Part shown: in pieces, positions 16,724 through 24,829 of the stretch
Layout: every line of letters begins with the position of its first letter
Numbering within the stretch: position 1 is the first letter of the stretch
Assembly (NCBI RefSeq): GCF_004963255.1
Contig: NZ_SUGA01000020.1
Span: 42,346 to 106,345 of the forward strand
DNA: 64,000 nt
Source of the DNA: Mesorhizobium sp.
Lineage (GTDB): Bacteria; Pseudomonadota; Alphaproteobacteria; Rhizobiales; Rhizobiaceae
Direction: 5' to 3'
Position numbers and translations under genes: made by a program
Notes under the pieces: generated by a model
What the model saw: the letters and a program-made list of their open reading frames with translations, nothing else
Databases searched by the model: none
Told to the model about the DNA's origin: nothing

Positions 16724-16856
16724 TTCCTGCTCTTGGTCCTTGGATGAAATCTTGCGGCAGCCAACGGCTGACGGGGCGCGACTTTAGGCAGAAGCACAAC
16801 CACCGGCAAACCAATTTCCGCCGTGTCCCGGCGCGATTGCGGCAAGCGTTTCGGCG

Positions 16857-17543
16857 CTAAGAAGCGGCGATCCGCACCGCGACCAGCTGCTGCAGCCGCC
16901 ACAAATGAGCGTCGTGGATGCCGCGCAGCTCGAGATTCTTCACGGTGTTGTAGAGATAGTCGGCGCCCGAGCCCCAGTGGCCGCAGGACGTCGCGAGCCT
17001 CTCGACAACATCCTCCTCGGTGAGCGGGCCGGCATAGGTAGTACCCTGCCGGTTGATAACGAAGGCCAGCGCCCGCAACGGACCGGTATCGCTCGTCATA
17101 TTGATCAAGCGCGGATGATAGCTGGTCGGCTTCAGCGTCACCTCTCGCCGCAGCAGCCTGTCGAGTTGCTCTCGCCGGTCGCCATCTCCGAGCCGAAAGG
17201 CGACGCCCTTGCATTGTCCGCCACGGTCCAGCGCCATCATCAGGCCCGGGCTTTCCTTGGTGCCGCGCCAACGCGTCATCTTCATGCAGAAGGATCTGTG
17301 CCAGCCGCGCAGCAGAGCGACCCGCTCCTCGACATGCTCGATCTCGGGCTTCCAGATCAGGGAGCCGTAGCCAAACAGCCAAAGCGGTTCGTCGGCGGGA
17401 AGCTGGACCTCCAGCATGCGCGCCATTGCGTCATAGTCGGCGTCATCCAGATGCGCGGCGTCAGGATCGGGCCCGCTATCCTCGACGACGCGAAAGCAGC
17501 GGGCAACCAGTTCCTCGGTAAGCGACATGGTTCTTGGCAGCAT
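16857..17543 (-). CDS. Gamma-glutamylcyclotransferase, ChaC-like
   Basis: The YGSL substrate-binding signature (LWLFGYGSLIWKPE) near residue 55 of this ~228-residue protein places it in the ChaC/GCG family, which cleaves glutathione to 5-oxoproline and Cys-Gly. The family's catalytic glutamate probably lies in the central beta barrel but I cannot fix it by eye. Several in-frame starts exist between 17528 and 17603; the family N-terminus is variable and no strong ribosome site decides. It sits upstream of cobP on the same strand with a 133-bp gap that shows no obvious structure. Confidence 0.8.
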   Translation of the reverse strand: MLPRTMSLTEELVARCFRVVEDSGPDPDAAHLDDADYDAMARMLEVQLPADEPLWLFGYGSLIWKPEIEHVEERVALLRGWHRSFCMKMTRWRGTKESPGLMMALDRGGQCKGVAFRLGDGDRREQLDRLLRREVTLKPTSYHPRLINMTSDTGPLRALAFVINRQGTTYAGPLTEEDVVERLATSCGHWGSGADYLYNTVKNLELRGIHDAHLWRLQQLVAVRIAAS

Positions 17544-17633
17544 GCGCGCAACTTTAAGGTCCTCGCGCAGCCGCCACAATGCGCCCGAGCCGGCAATTGA
17601 CAACGACTTTGCCCCGGTGTCCGCTGTCGCGGG

Positions 17634-17679
17634 AGCAATTCCAGGAAAAGTGCGCAGCGGTTTTCCGTCCGGAATTGCG
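17634..17679. repeat. REP-like palindrome
   Basis: Arms GCAATTCC-GGAAAA and TTTTCC-GGAATTGC surround a loop with GTGCGCAGCGG. The loop resembles those of the copies at 13321 and 20114. It lies upstream of the Rieske oxygenase gene, between two divergent genes. Confidence 0.8.
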
Positions 17680-17730
17680 CAAAGACAAAGAGCTAGAGCA
17701 GCCGCCAGGCCGCTCTGGCAGGAGAAGCCG

Positions 17731-18921
17731 ATGCAGCCCGATCCGAGCGAACGCGATCCTTACAACGGCCTGACCAGTCTTCAGCCGACCTTGCCATCGG
17801 CGGCCTATTGGGACGCGGGTGCCTATCGGCGCGATCTCGACGCCATCTGGTACCGAAGTTGGCTGATGGTCTGCCGCGAGGCCGATCTCGCCGAACCGCT
17901 TGCCTTCCGCACGGTGCGCATCGGCACGCAGGAGATCGTGGTGCTGCGCGACGAGACCGGCGCGCTACAGGCCTTCCACAACACCTGCCGGCATCGCGGC
18001 TCGCAGCTTTGCCAGGACAGCGCCGGGCGGCTGAAGGCCAGGCTGCTCACCTGCCCCTACCACGCTTGGTCCTACTCGCTGCGCGGCGATCTCGTGCGCG
18101 TGCCGTCGAAATCGCTGCCGGAAGGCTTCGACAAGGCCGACTATCCGCTCTATCGCGTCGCGCTCTCGCTCTGGCGCGGCTTTGTCTTCGTCAACCTCGC
18201 CGAGGACCCCGAGGGCTTTGCGGAGACCTCCTTCGATCGGGCCTCCGGCGATCTGTCCAACTGGCCGCTGGAAAGCCTCGTCACAGGCCACCGGCTCACC
18301 AAGGTGATGAACTGCAACTGGAAGATCTTCTGGGAAAACTTCAACGAATGCCTGCATTGCCCGGGCGTGCACAAGGATTTGTCGCGGCTGGTGCCGATCT
18401 ATGGCCGCGGGCTGATGGCAAGGCATGACGATCCCGAATGGGCGCGCCACGCCGACAACGACGATCCGGAATTTTCCGGCCGCCTGCGCGCCGGGGCCGA
18501 AACCTGGTCGCGGGACGGCCACGTCCACGGCCCGGTTTTTTCAGGCCTGACGCCGGCCGAGCGCGCCGCCGGCCAGACCTACGCCACGTCACTGCCCTCG
18601 ATGTTCATCGTCGGCCATGTCGACTACATGCGCACCGTGCGGCTCGCCCCGCTCGGCCCCGAGCAGACCGAGCTCACCGCCGAATGGCTGTTCGCGCCGG
18701 AAGCGTTGGGAAAGACCGATGTCGACAACATCGTCGCCTTCGGCACGCAGGTGCTGGAGGAAGACGCCGCGATCTGCGAGGTCAACCAGAAAGGCCTACG
18801 CTCGATGCGCCACGAGGTCGGCGTGCTGATGCCGGAAGAATACGACCTGCACCGCTTCCACGATTGGGTGCGCGAGCGCCACGCAGCGTTCAAAACGCCT
18901 TCGGCAGATAGCGCCACGTGA
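17731..18921 (+). CDS. Rieske-type ring-hydroxylating/N-demethylating oxygenase alpha subunit
   Basis: The ATG at 17731 follows AGGAG at a good distance and gives 396 residues; the open frame upstream lacks family sequence. The Rieske centre reads CRHRGSQL ... CPYHAWSY near residues 85-110, matching C-x-H plus C-x2-H. The mononuclear iron site is NWKIFWENFNECLHCPGVH near 195-213, with the expected Asn/Asp, Glu, His, His pattern. This type is close to glycine betaine monooxygenase (GbcA), choline monooxygenase and stachydrine demethylase. No reductase gene lies nearby. The last 32 bp overlap the 3' end of the opposing MFS gene. Confidence 0.87.
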   Translation: MQPDPSERDPYNGLTSLQPTLPSAAYWDAGAYRRDLDAIWYRSWLMVCREADLAEPLAFRTVRIGTQEIVVLRDETGALQAFHNTCRHRGSQLCQDSAGRLKARLLTCPYHAWSYSLRGDLVRVPSKSLPEGFDKADYPLYRVALSLWRGFVFVNLAEDPEGFAETSFDRASGDLSNWPLESLVTGHRLTKVMNCNWKIFWENFNECLHCPGVHKDLSRLVPIYGRGLMARHDDPEWARHADNDDPEFSGRLRAGAETWSRDGHVHGPVFSGLTPAERAAGQTYATSLPSMFIVGHVDYMRTVRLAPLGPEQTELTAEWLFAPEALGKTDVDNIVAFGTQVLEEDAAICEVNQKGLRSMRHEVGVLMPEEYDLHRFHDWVRERHAAFKTPSADSAT

Positions 18922-20089
18922 CGAAGCCGCAGAAGGCGGCCAGGATACCGAGCGTGACGAACACCGATCCCAGGCCGAAGAAGGTGAGCACGACCGAATA
19001 GACGAGCGGCGGCGTCAGCTCGGAGAAATCGAGATAGGTGCGGTAGACCGCCGCCATCTGCGCCTTCTCGTAAGAACGCACCGAGCGCATGAAGGCGGTC
19101 GAGCCGAGCGCGTCGAGCGCGATGGTGAAGAGCGCGCCGAAGAGCAGCAGCACGGCCGTGAGCAGCGGCGCGGCCTCGCCGATACCGCCTGCCGCGAACA
19201 GCATGGCCGCCATGGCGAAATAGGCAAAGGTCATGACCCGGCGCCCGCCGAAACGCCTTCCGGCCCTGCCCCAGAAGATCGCCATGAACAGAAGCGCGTT
19301 GCCGGCCGAAACCAGCAAACCGCCGGCAAGCTTGCCCTCGCCGGTGATCACCATGAACAGCGGGCCGTAGACGAAGAACGTCGTCCAGAAGCAGGAGCGG
19401 CCGAAGGCGATCAGCCAGGCAAGTCTCAGCCTCGGCTGCTTCACGAAGCGACCGATATTGGCGAGCGGATTGGCGGGACGCGACTTGCCGGGCCGGATCG
19501 ACTGGTTGTCGCTCAGCCGGTAGAACCAGAACAGGCAAAGCAGCGCGAACGCAAAGACCACGACCGCGCCATGCGCGGCATAGATGCCGAAATGGGTGTA
19601 GAGGAAGATGCCCAGCGTCGGCCCGCCCGTCCAGGCGAACATCGACCATGCCATGCGCAGCGATTCCGCCTGCATGAAGTCGGTCTTGCGGATGTGATCC
19701 ATGATGTAGAGGTTGAGCGTGATCGACAGCGCGCTCGCCCCCATGACGCGGCACAGCATGCCGGCGATCTGTCCGGGCAGCGTGTGGGTGACGAAGAAGG
19801 CGGAGCCGATCGCCAGCAGCACGCAGCCGGCCGTGTAGACCCAGCGCCGCGCGAAGCGGCGGATCAGCATCGGCATGAACAGCGTCACCGAAAGGCCCAT
19901 GAGGGACACGATGGTGTAGAGGATCGAGACGATCCGCTCATTGTGCAGGATCTCGTAGGCCTGGATAGGGATGACGCTGGAGATCGTGGCGCGGGCGAAG
20001 GATTCCACCGCGTAGAGCGAGGCGAAGGTGCGGGCATCCGCCGGCCGCAGGGCCGGAAGCCAGATCGGATGGCGCACATGGGTGGACAT
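18890..20089 (-). CDS. MFS transporter
   Basis: A 399-residue integral membrane protein with about 12 hydrophobic segments in two halves, the usual MFS layout. I chose the ATG at 20089 because GGAGGGCC precedes it at 3-10 bases; the longer open frame upstream runs through a REP hairpin. A RRFARRWVY stretch follows the second helix, similar to the loop 2-3 basic motif. It converges on and overlaps the Rieske oxygenase gene, so it might export or import a related compound; this is weak inference. Confidence 0.85.
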   Translation of the reverse strand: MSTHVRHPIWLPALRPADARTFASLYAVESFARATISSVIPIQAYEILHNERIVSILYTIVSLMGLSVTLFMPMLIRRFARRWVYTAGCVLLAIGSAFFVTHTLPGQIAGMLCRVMGASALSITLNLYIMDHIRKTDFMQAESLRMAWSMFAWTGGPTLGIFLYTHFGIYAAHGAVVVFAFALLCLFWFYRLSDNQSIRPGKSRPANPLANIGRFVKQPRLRLAWLIAFGRSCFWTTFFVYGPLFMVITGEGKLAGGLLVSAGNALLFMAIFWGRAGRRFGGRRVMTFAYFAMAAMLFAAGGIGEAAPLLTAVLLLFGALFTIALDALGSTAFMRSVRSYEKAQMAAVYRTYLDFSELTPPLVYSVVLTFFGLGSVFVTLGILAAFCGFVTWRYLPKAF

Positions 20090-20113
20090 CGGCCCTCCGG
20101 GACGTGAATCGCA

Positions 20114-20162
20114 ATGCATGTCGCCCAGAAGTGTGCTGCGGTTCTGGGGCAACGACATGCAT
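20114..20162. repeat. REP-like palindrome
   Basis: Perfect outer arms ATGCATGTCG and CGACATGCAT (10 bp) with inner arms CCCAGAA and TTCTGGGG surround a GTGTGCTGCGG loop. Lying 25 bp upstream of the MFS start, it occupies what must be part of that gene's promoter or leader. The remaining ~210 bp to 20374 show no gene or other clear feature. Confidence 0.78.
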
Positions 20163-20374
20163 CCAAACTTTGCCAAATCTGGCCGGACCAGCCGCCGGCC
20201 AGTAGCAGGAAACCGACCCCGAGAGGCCGAAAAGCGAAGCTTGCCAAAGGCTTTCCGCCACTGGCCTAAAGCGAAATTTCATGGCTGTCATGAAACGCGT
20301 TGATGGCCGCCTGCTTCTGTCGCCGGCTTGAACCGTGATAGTCGTTTGGCACGACTGAATCGGATTGCCAGACG

Positions 20375-21376
20375 ATGAGCCTTCAAACGACCAGCGAACC
20401 CGATCAGGACGCGCCCAAGCAGGGCCGCATCGCCGCCTTCGACATCCTGCGCGGCGTCGCGCTGATCGCGATGGCGAGCTACCACTTCACCTGGGACCTC
20501 GAGAATTTCGGCTACACCGCGCCCGCTTTGACCGCATTCGGCTGGTGGAAATTCTATGCGCGCTGCATCGCCTCGACCTTCCTGTTCCTGGTCGGCGTCA
20601 GTCTCTTCCTCGCCCATGGCCGCCAGATCCGCTGGCCAGGCTTCTGGAAGCGCTTCGCCATGGTCGCCGTGGCGGCGATCGCCATTTCGGCTGTCACCTA
20701 TCTCGTCACGCCGGACGGTTTCATCTTCTTCGGCATCCTGCACGAGATCGCGCTCGCAAGCCTGCTTGGCCTCGCCTTTCTCAGGCTGCCCTGGCTGCTG
20801 ACGGCAATCGTTGCCGCGGCCGTCATTGCAGCCCCCTACTATCTGCGGTCGGAGTTCTTCGATCATCCGGCGCTGTGGTGGGTCGGCCTTTCCGCGACCA
20901 ACCCGCGTTCCAACGACTATGTGCCGCTCTTTCCCTGGTTCGGCGCAGTACTTGCCGGCATCGCCGCGGTCAAGCTCGCTTCCGCCACAGGCCTGCTTGC
21001 CCGGCTGGGGACATGGATGCCGGGCCGCTGGTCGAAACCGCTGACCTTCATCGGCCGTCACAGCCTCGCCTTCTATCTCATCCACCAGCCGCTTCTGTTC
21101 GGCTCGGTGTGGCTGTTCTCGCAGGTCATGCCCGCCGCCCCCCAGGACAAGGAAGCCGGCTTCCTGCCGGCCTGCCAGGCGCAGTGCGAGCAGCAGCGAG
21201 ACAGCAAGTTCTGTACGAGCTATTGTGGCTGCATGCTGGACACGCTGAAAGGCGAAGGGTCTCTCGAAAAGCTCTACGCCAACGACCAGTCCAGCGTCTG
21301 GAAATCGCATCTGGCCGACCTGGCGGAAACCTGCACCGCAGCTACCGAGGACCAGATGGAGGGAGGACGGCAATGA
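20375..21376 (+). CDS. DUF1624/heparan-alpha-glucosaminide N-acetyltransferase-like membrane protein
   Basis: A 333-residue protein with about seven or eight hydrophobic helices. The N-terminal signature RIAAFDILRGVALIAMASYHFTWDL near 18-42 is typical of the DUF1624 group, related to acyltransferase_3-type transmembrane acyltransferases. FGILHEIALASLLG near 118-131 includes a conserved His. The C-terminal ~60 residues after the last helix contain six Cys (CQAQCEQQ ... CTSYCGCML, then a later CTA), an unusual extracytoplasmic or cytoplasmic tail. Its stop overlaps the start of the next gene. Confidence 0.8.
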   Translation: MSLQTTSEPDQDAPKQGRIAAFDILRGVALIAMASYHFTWDLENFGYTAPALTAFGWWKFYARCIASTFLFLVGVSLFLAHGRQIRWPGFWKRFAMVAVAAIAISAVTYLVTPDGFIFFGILHEIALASLLGLAFLRLPWLLTAIVAAAVIAAPYYLRSEFFDHPALWWVGLSATNPRSNDYVPLFPWFGAVLAGIAAVKLASATGLLARLGTWMPGRWSKPLTFIGRHSLAFYLIHQPLLFGSVWLFSQVMPAAPQDKEAGFLPACQAQCEQQRDSKFCTSYCGCMLDTLKGEGSLEKLYANDQSSVWKSHLADLAETCTAATEDQMEGGRQ

Positions 21377-21852
21377 CGGGCATCGCAAAGCCCAGACACG
21401 GAATCATTCCCTGGCCGCCGGTGATCTATGTCGTGGCGATTGCGGCGAGCATCGCGCTCGGCATGCTCTACCCGCTGCCCTGGATCGGCGACATTTTTGG
21501 CGATCTCCTGTTCGGCGTCGGCTGGGTGGCGCTGTTCGGCGTCGCCATGCTCTGGATCACCGCCATCCGCGCCATGTTCAGGGCCAGAACGACGCTTGAC
21601 CCCAATGCCGAGCCCGACCATCTGGTGACGTCGGGTCCTTTCGGCATCACCCGCAACCCGATGTATCTCGCCAACACGCTGCTCTTGATCGGCGTCGCCT
21701 TCATCACCGGCATCGCCTGGTTCCTGATCTTTGCCTTCCTCGCCGCCTTCGCGACGCAGAAGCTGGCGATCGAGAAGGAGGAAAAGATCCTGGCGGCAAA
21801 GTTCGGCAAGAAATATCGCGACTATGCAAAAAGGGTGCGGCGCTGGATCTAA
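21373..21852 (+). CDS. Isoprenylcysteine methyltransferase-like membrane protein (PEMT/ICMT family)
   Basis: A 159-residue membrane protein with three to four helices. The SAM-binding signature of the family is visible: LVTSGPFGITRNPMYLANTLLL near 87-108, then EKEEKILAAKFGKKYRDYAKRVRRWI at the C-terminus, with the conserved E-E and Y. The start codon overlaps the upstream stop, so the two membrane proteins are translationally coupled. The methyl acceptor is unknown in bacterial members. Confidence 0.85.
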   Translation: MTGIAKPRHGIIPWPPVIYVVAIAASIALGMLYPLPWIGDIFGDLLFGVGWVALFGVAMLWITAIRAMFRARTTLDPNAEPDHLVTSGPFGITRNPMYLANTLLLIGVAFITGIAWFLIFAFLAAFATQKLAIEKEEKILAAKFGKKYRDYAKRVRRWI

Positions 21853-21863
21853 GCAGGACAAGA

Positions 21864-22376
21864 TCAGCGGTGCGCTCGGTGTGATGCCATTTCGCTGGAG
21901 GGCCATAGTTTCCGGCCGAGATAAAACAGTGCTGGAATGAGCAGCACGATCGCCAACACGATAGCCGGCCCCGCCAACGCAAAACGTGCAGAAGAGATAT
22001 ATCCCTCTGCAAACGCCCGCTGCAGCAGGGTGACGCTGACCGGCAGGTTGAAGGCAAGAGCAGTCGCCGTGCCCGGCATGTAGCGACGCATGGCTATTGT
22101 GGCGAGGAGGTGCGGAAAGACCACATTGAGCAGCATCGCCAGCGCGTAGCCGGACAGCAGATAGGCACCCATGCTTTCCTGCCCTTGCAGGGCGGCGAGC
22201 AATGCGGCACCGATGGCGAGAGCCGCGAGCATGAGGACCGCGAACCGGAATTCGCGCGCCCCGACAGGACAATGCCAACGCCCCGCCTGCTTCGACCAGC
22301 CGGGCAACAGAATTGCTTCTTCCAGATTGTGGACGACGACTGCGGCGGCGAACAGCCAAGCCAGAATTATGAACAC
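21864..22376 (-). CDS. HXXEE-domain membrane protein
   Basis: A 170-residue protein with four to five hydrophobic segments. The H-x-x-E-E motif (VVHNLEEAILLPGWS) lies near residues 14-28 and defines the HXXEE family; a second His-rich patch, VFPHLLATIAMRRY, follows near 87-100. The frame begins with GTG and has only a weak ribosome site. The function of the family is not known. It is downstream of the MerR regulator on the same strand (41 bp gap). Confidence 0.8.
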   Translation of the reverse strand: MFIILAWLFAAAVVVHNLEEAILLPGWSKQAGRWHCPVGAREFRFAVLMLAALAIGAALLAALQGQESMGAYLLSGYALAMLLNVVFPHLLATIAMRRYMPGTATALAFNLPVSVTLLQRAFAEGYISSARFALAGPAIVLAIVLLIPALFYLGRKLWPSSEMASHRAHR

Positions 22377-22417
22377 GGTTCGATCGATCGCCAGTCCAAC
22401 GGAAGCAAGCGGTCCCT

Positions 22418-22804
22418 TCAGGTGTTGACGCCCAGTTCAGCCAGCCGCTCCACGCAGGACTCCTCGGCCTGGTCGAGCTCGGCCAGTGTCTCCTCCAGGT
22501 CGCGCCGCTTCTGGCGCAGATCCTCGCGCTTTTCCTCGATACGCCGGATCATCAGCTTGAGCTGGCCGACCTCGCCGGGCGGCTCCTTGTACATCTGAAT
22601 GATCTCGCGGATCTCGTTGATCGAGAAGCCGAGCCTTTTTCCCCGCATGATCTGACGGATGAGATGCCGGTCGGATGGGCGAAACAGCCGCGTGCGGCCG
22701 CGTCTCACCGGCTGCACCAGCCCTTCGTCCTCGTAAAAACGCAACGTCCGCGTCGACACGTCGAACTCGCGTGTCAGCTCGGTGATCGTGTAATATTCCC
22801 GCAT
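22418..22804 (-). CDS. MerR-family transcriptional regulator
   Basis: A 128-residue regulator with an N-terminal MerR helix-turn-helix and wing (YYTITELTREFDVSTRTLRFYEDEGLVQPVRRGRTRLF, about 3-41) and a long dimerisation coiled coil (about 80-115). The effector-binding tail is short, and the paired metal-binding cysteines of metal sensors are missing, so an organic or redox effector is more likely. A TTG four codons upstream is the other possible start; ATG at 22804 is preceded by GGGAGTGGGA. Confidence 0.88.
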   Translation of the reverse strand: MREYYTITELTREFDVSTRTLRFYEDEGLVQPVRRGRTRLFRPSDRHLIRQIMRGKRLGFSINEIREIIQMYKEPPGEVGQLKLMIRRIEEKREDLRQKRRDLEETLAELDQAEESCVERLAELGVNT

Positions 22805-22955
22805 TCCCACTCCCAAGTCCGAGCAGCGCCCCGTTCAGCGTCGCCCTTCCCTCCGGTGATACCCATGCAGCGCCGGAATCGGCGCATGACCCCGCGGCAA
22901 CCTCGCACGGCATTTACGTAAAAGTCAATTGAAGTACCTTTGACCGGCTTTCAAA

Positions 22956-23122
22956 GGACTATCGAGATTCAGGTCAGGCCGAGTCGGAGTCGAAGACGGG
23001 CGCGAAGCGACCAAACAAGGTGGATTCCGAGAACCGGAGCGGAGGGTACCTAAAGTACGTGAGCACCGGAAGCGCAGGAAACCGCCGTTTGCAGGCCGGC
23101 CTCACCTGAATATCGACAGTCC
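22956..23122 (-). repeat. Stop-abutting structured repeat, copy 2 (3' of mgtE)
   Basis: At about 167 bp this is the longest copy, with an insertion after the left arm. Outer arms GGACTATCGA and TCGACAGTCC pair with one mismatch. The conserved core (GAGAACCGGAGCGGAGGGTA, GTAC palindrome, GAGCACCGGAAGCGCAGGAA) matches copy 1. The last base is also the first base of the mgtE stop triplet as written on the plus strand. The 150 bp to its left hold the upstream region of the MerR gene. Confidence 0.88.
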
Positions 23123-24555
23123 TAGGGCACTCTAAACCACCATGTAGCCAGCCCCAGGAATGCGAAGAAGCCGACGCAGTCGGTGACCGTGGTGACGAAG
23201 ACCGCCGAGGCCACCGCCGGATCGATCTTGAAGCGGTCGAGCACCAGCGGAATGAGAATCCCGGCAAGTGCTGCGGCGAACATGTTGATGATCATCGCCG
23301 CCGCGATGATGCCGCCCAGATTGGGGTCGCGGAACCAGAATCCGGCGACCATGCCGATCAGCACCGCGAACACCACGCCGTTGATGAAACCGACGCCGAG
23401 CTCGCGGCGGATGATGCGCGCGGCGTTGTAGATATCGAGGTCCCTGGTCGCCAGCGCCCGCACAGTCACCGTCATGGTCTGCGAGCCGGCATTGCCGCCC
23501 ATGCCGGCGACGATCGGCATCAGCACGGCAAGCGCCACGATATGCTCGATCGTGCGGTCGAACAGGCCGATCACCGAAGCGGCGAGGAAAGCGGTCAGCA
23601 GATTGACCAGCAGCCAAGGCACGCGCGAGCGCGAGGTAGCGAGCACGGTGTCGGACAGTTCTTCGTCTCCGACGCCGCCCATGCGCAGAAGGTCTTCTTC
23701 CGCCTCCTCCTGGATGACGTCGACCACATCATCGATGGTGAGAACGCCGACCAGCCGCCCGTTCTCGTCGACCACGGCGGCGGAGAGCAGATTGTACTGC
23801 TCGAACTCCCGCGCCGCCTCTTCCTGGTCCATCGTGGCCGGGATCGCATGCAGCGTCTCATGCATGACCTCCTCGACCTTGACCGCGCGCTTGGTGCGCA
23901 AGATCTGGTCGAGGTCGATGGCGCCGACCAGCTTGAAGCTCGGATCGATGACGAAGATCTGGCTGAAGCGCTCGGGCAGGTTCTTGTCCTCGCGCATATA
24001 GTCGATGGTCTGGCCGATCGTCCAGAATGGCGGCACGGCGACGAACTCGGTCTGCATGCGCCGGCCGGCCGTCTCTTCCGGATAGTCGAGCGCGCGGCGC
24101 AGCCTGATGCGCTCGGTGAAAGGCAGCTGCGACAGGATCTCGTCCTGGTCTTCCTTCTCGAGGTCCTCGAGAATGTAGACGGCGTCGTCCGAATCGAGTT
24201 CCTGCACCGCCTGCGCGATCTGCGCGTTGGGCAAATTGTCGACGATGTCCATGCGGATCGCTTCGTCGACCTCGGTCAGCGCGGAGAAGTCGAAGTCGGA
24301 GCCGAGCAACTCGACCAGCGCCCGGCGCTGCTCGGGATGAAGCGCCTCCAGCACGTCGCCGAGTTCCGACTGGTGCAGGTCGTCGACTTCGCGCTTGAGG
24401 GTGATCGTGTCGCGGTCGGCGATCGCCGCGCCGATCTGGGCAAGGAAGGAGGCGCGCACCGCGCCGTCCTCGCCATAGATGTCGGCGTGATGCTCCTCGG
24501 CGGGCGCGGCGTCGGTCGTCTGTCTGTCCTGGCCTTCCACCAGCGCCTCCCGCAT
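23122..24555 (-). CDS. mgtE: Magnesium transporter
   Basis: This 477-residue MgtE-family channel imports Mg2+. From the N-terminus it shows a MgtE_N helical domain (about 45-150), two CBS repeats (about 155-280, with VIDPSFKLVGAIDLDQIL and VVDENGRLVGVLTIDDVVD), a plug helix, and five membrane helices in the last 170 residues. The pore region contains MPIVAGMGGNAGSQTMTVTVRALA near 345-368, and the ion-binding Asp of the last helix may be in VTDCVGF. No M-box was recognised upstream. Its stop codon abuts repeat copy 2. Confidence 0.93.
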   Translation of the reverse strand: MREALVEGQDRQTTDAAPAEEHHADIYGEDGAVRASFLAQIGAAIADRDTITLKREVDDLHQSELGDVLEALHPEQRRALVELLGSDFDFSALTEVDEAIRMDIVDNLPNAQIAQAVQELDSDDAVYILEDLEKEDQDEILSQLPFTERIRLRRALDYPEETAGRRMQTEFVAVPPFWTIGQTIDYMREDKNLPERFSQIFVIDPSFKLVGAIDLDQILRTKRAVKVEEVMHETLHAIPATMDQEEAAREFEQYNLLSAAVVDENGRLVGVLTIDDVVDVIQEEAEEDLLRMGGVGDEELSDTVLATSRSRVPWLLVNLLTAFLAASVIGLFDRTIEHIVALAVLMPIVAGMGGNAGSQTMTVTVRALATRDLDIYNAARIIRRELGVGFINGVVFAVLIGMVAGFWFRDPNLGGIIAAAMIINMFAAALAGILIPLVLDRFKIDPAVASAVFVTTVTDCVGFFAFLGLATWWFRVP

Positions 24556-24576
24556 CGAGGAATCCCGAAATGAGGT

Positions 24577-24618
24577 CTAGCGCATGACCCCGCAAACCGG
24601 AAACCGCTTTCGGAGAAA
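24577..24618. repeat. Degenerate REP-like sequence upstream of mgtE
   Basis: CTAGCGCATGAC, AAACCGGAAACCGCTTTCGG and, about 60 bp further right, GTCGCGCTAG resemble a decayed palindrome of the same general type as the hairpin at 13321. The pairing is imperfect. The 270-bp gap between the divergent mgtE and LuxR-type genes otherwise shows nothing I can name. Confidence 0.4.
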
Positions 24619-24829
24619 TCCCAGACCTTTGCAGCAGATAGCGCGGCTACAGGATTCTTCTTGAGAAGATGTCGCGCTAGAGCCCGGAATAGCGAAGAAA
24701 TATCGCGGCAATCTTGCCCCCGGAGTCGCTGGCTTACTATACGTCGCGGCTGTGACAATCCCTCCAGCCGGCGCGACAGCGCATGTCGCTGGGGAAAGAG
24801 CACCCCTTCCCGGTTGAGGCAAAATTGTC

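Noticed and set aside
16724..16856. Possible second cobalamin riboswitch upstream of cobP-cobO
   Set aside because: No B12 box or other conserved riboswitch block is present on the minus strand.
23542..24573. 343-residue open frame opposite mgtE
   Set aside because: Long antisense frames are common in high-GC genes; composition is Arg/Asp/Leu-rich with no motif, while mgtE on the other strand is unmistakable.
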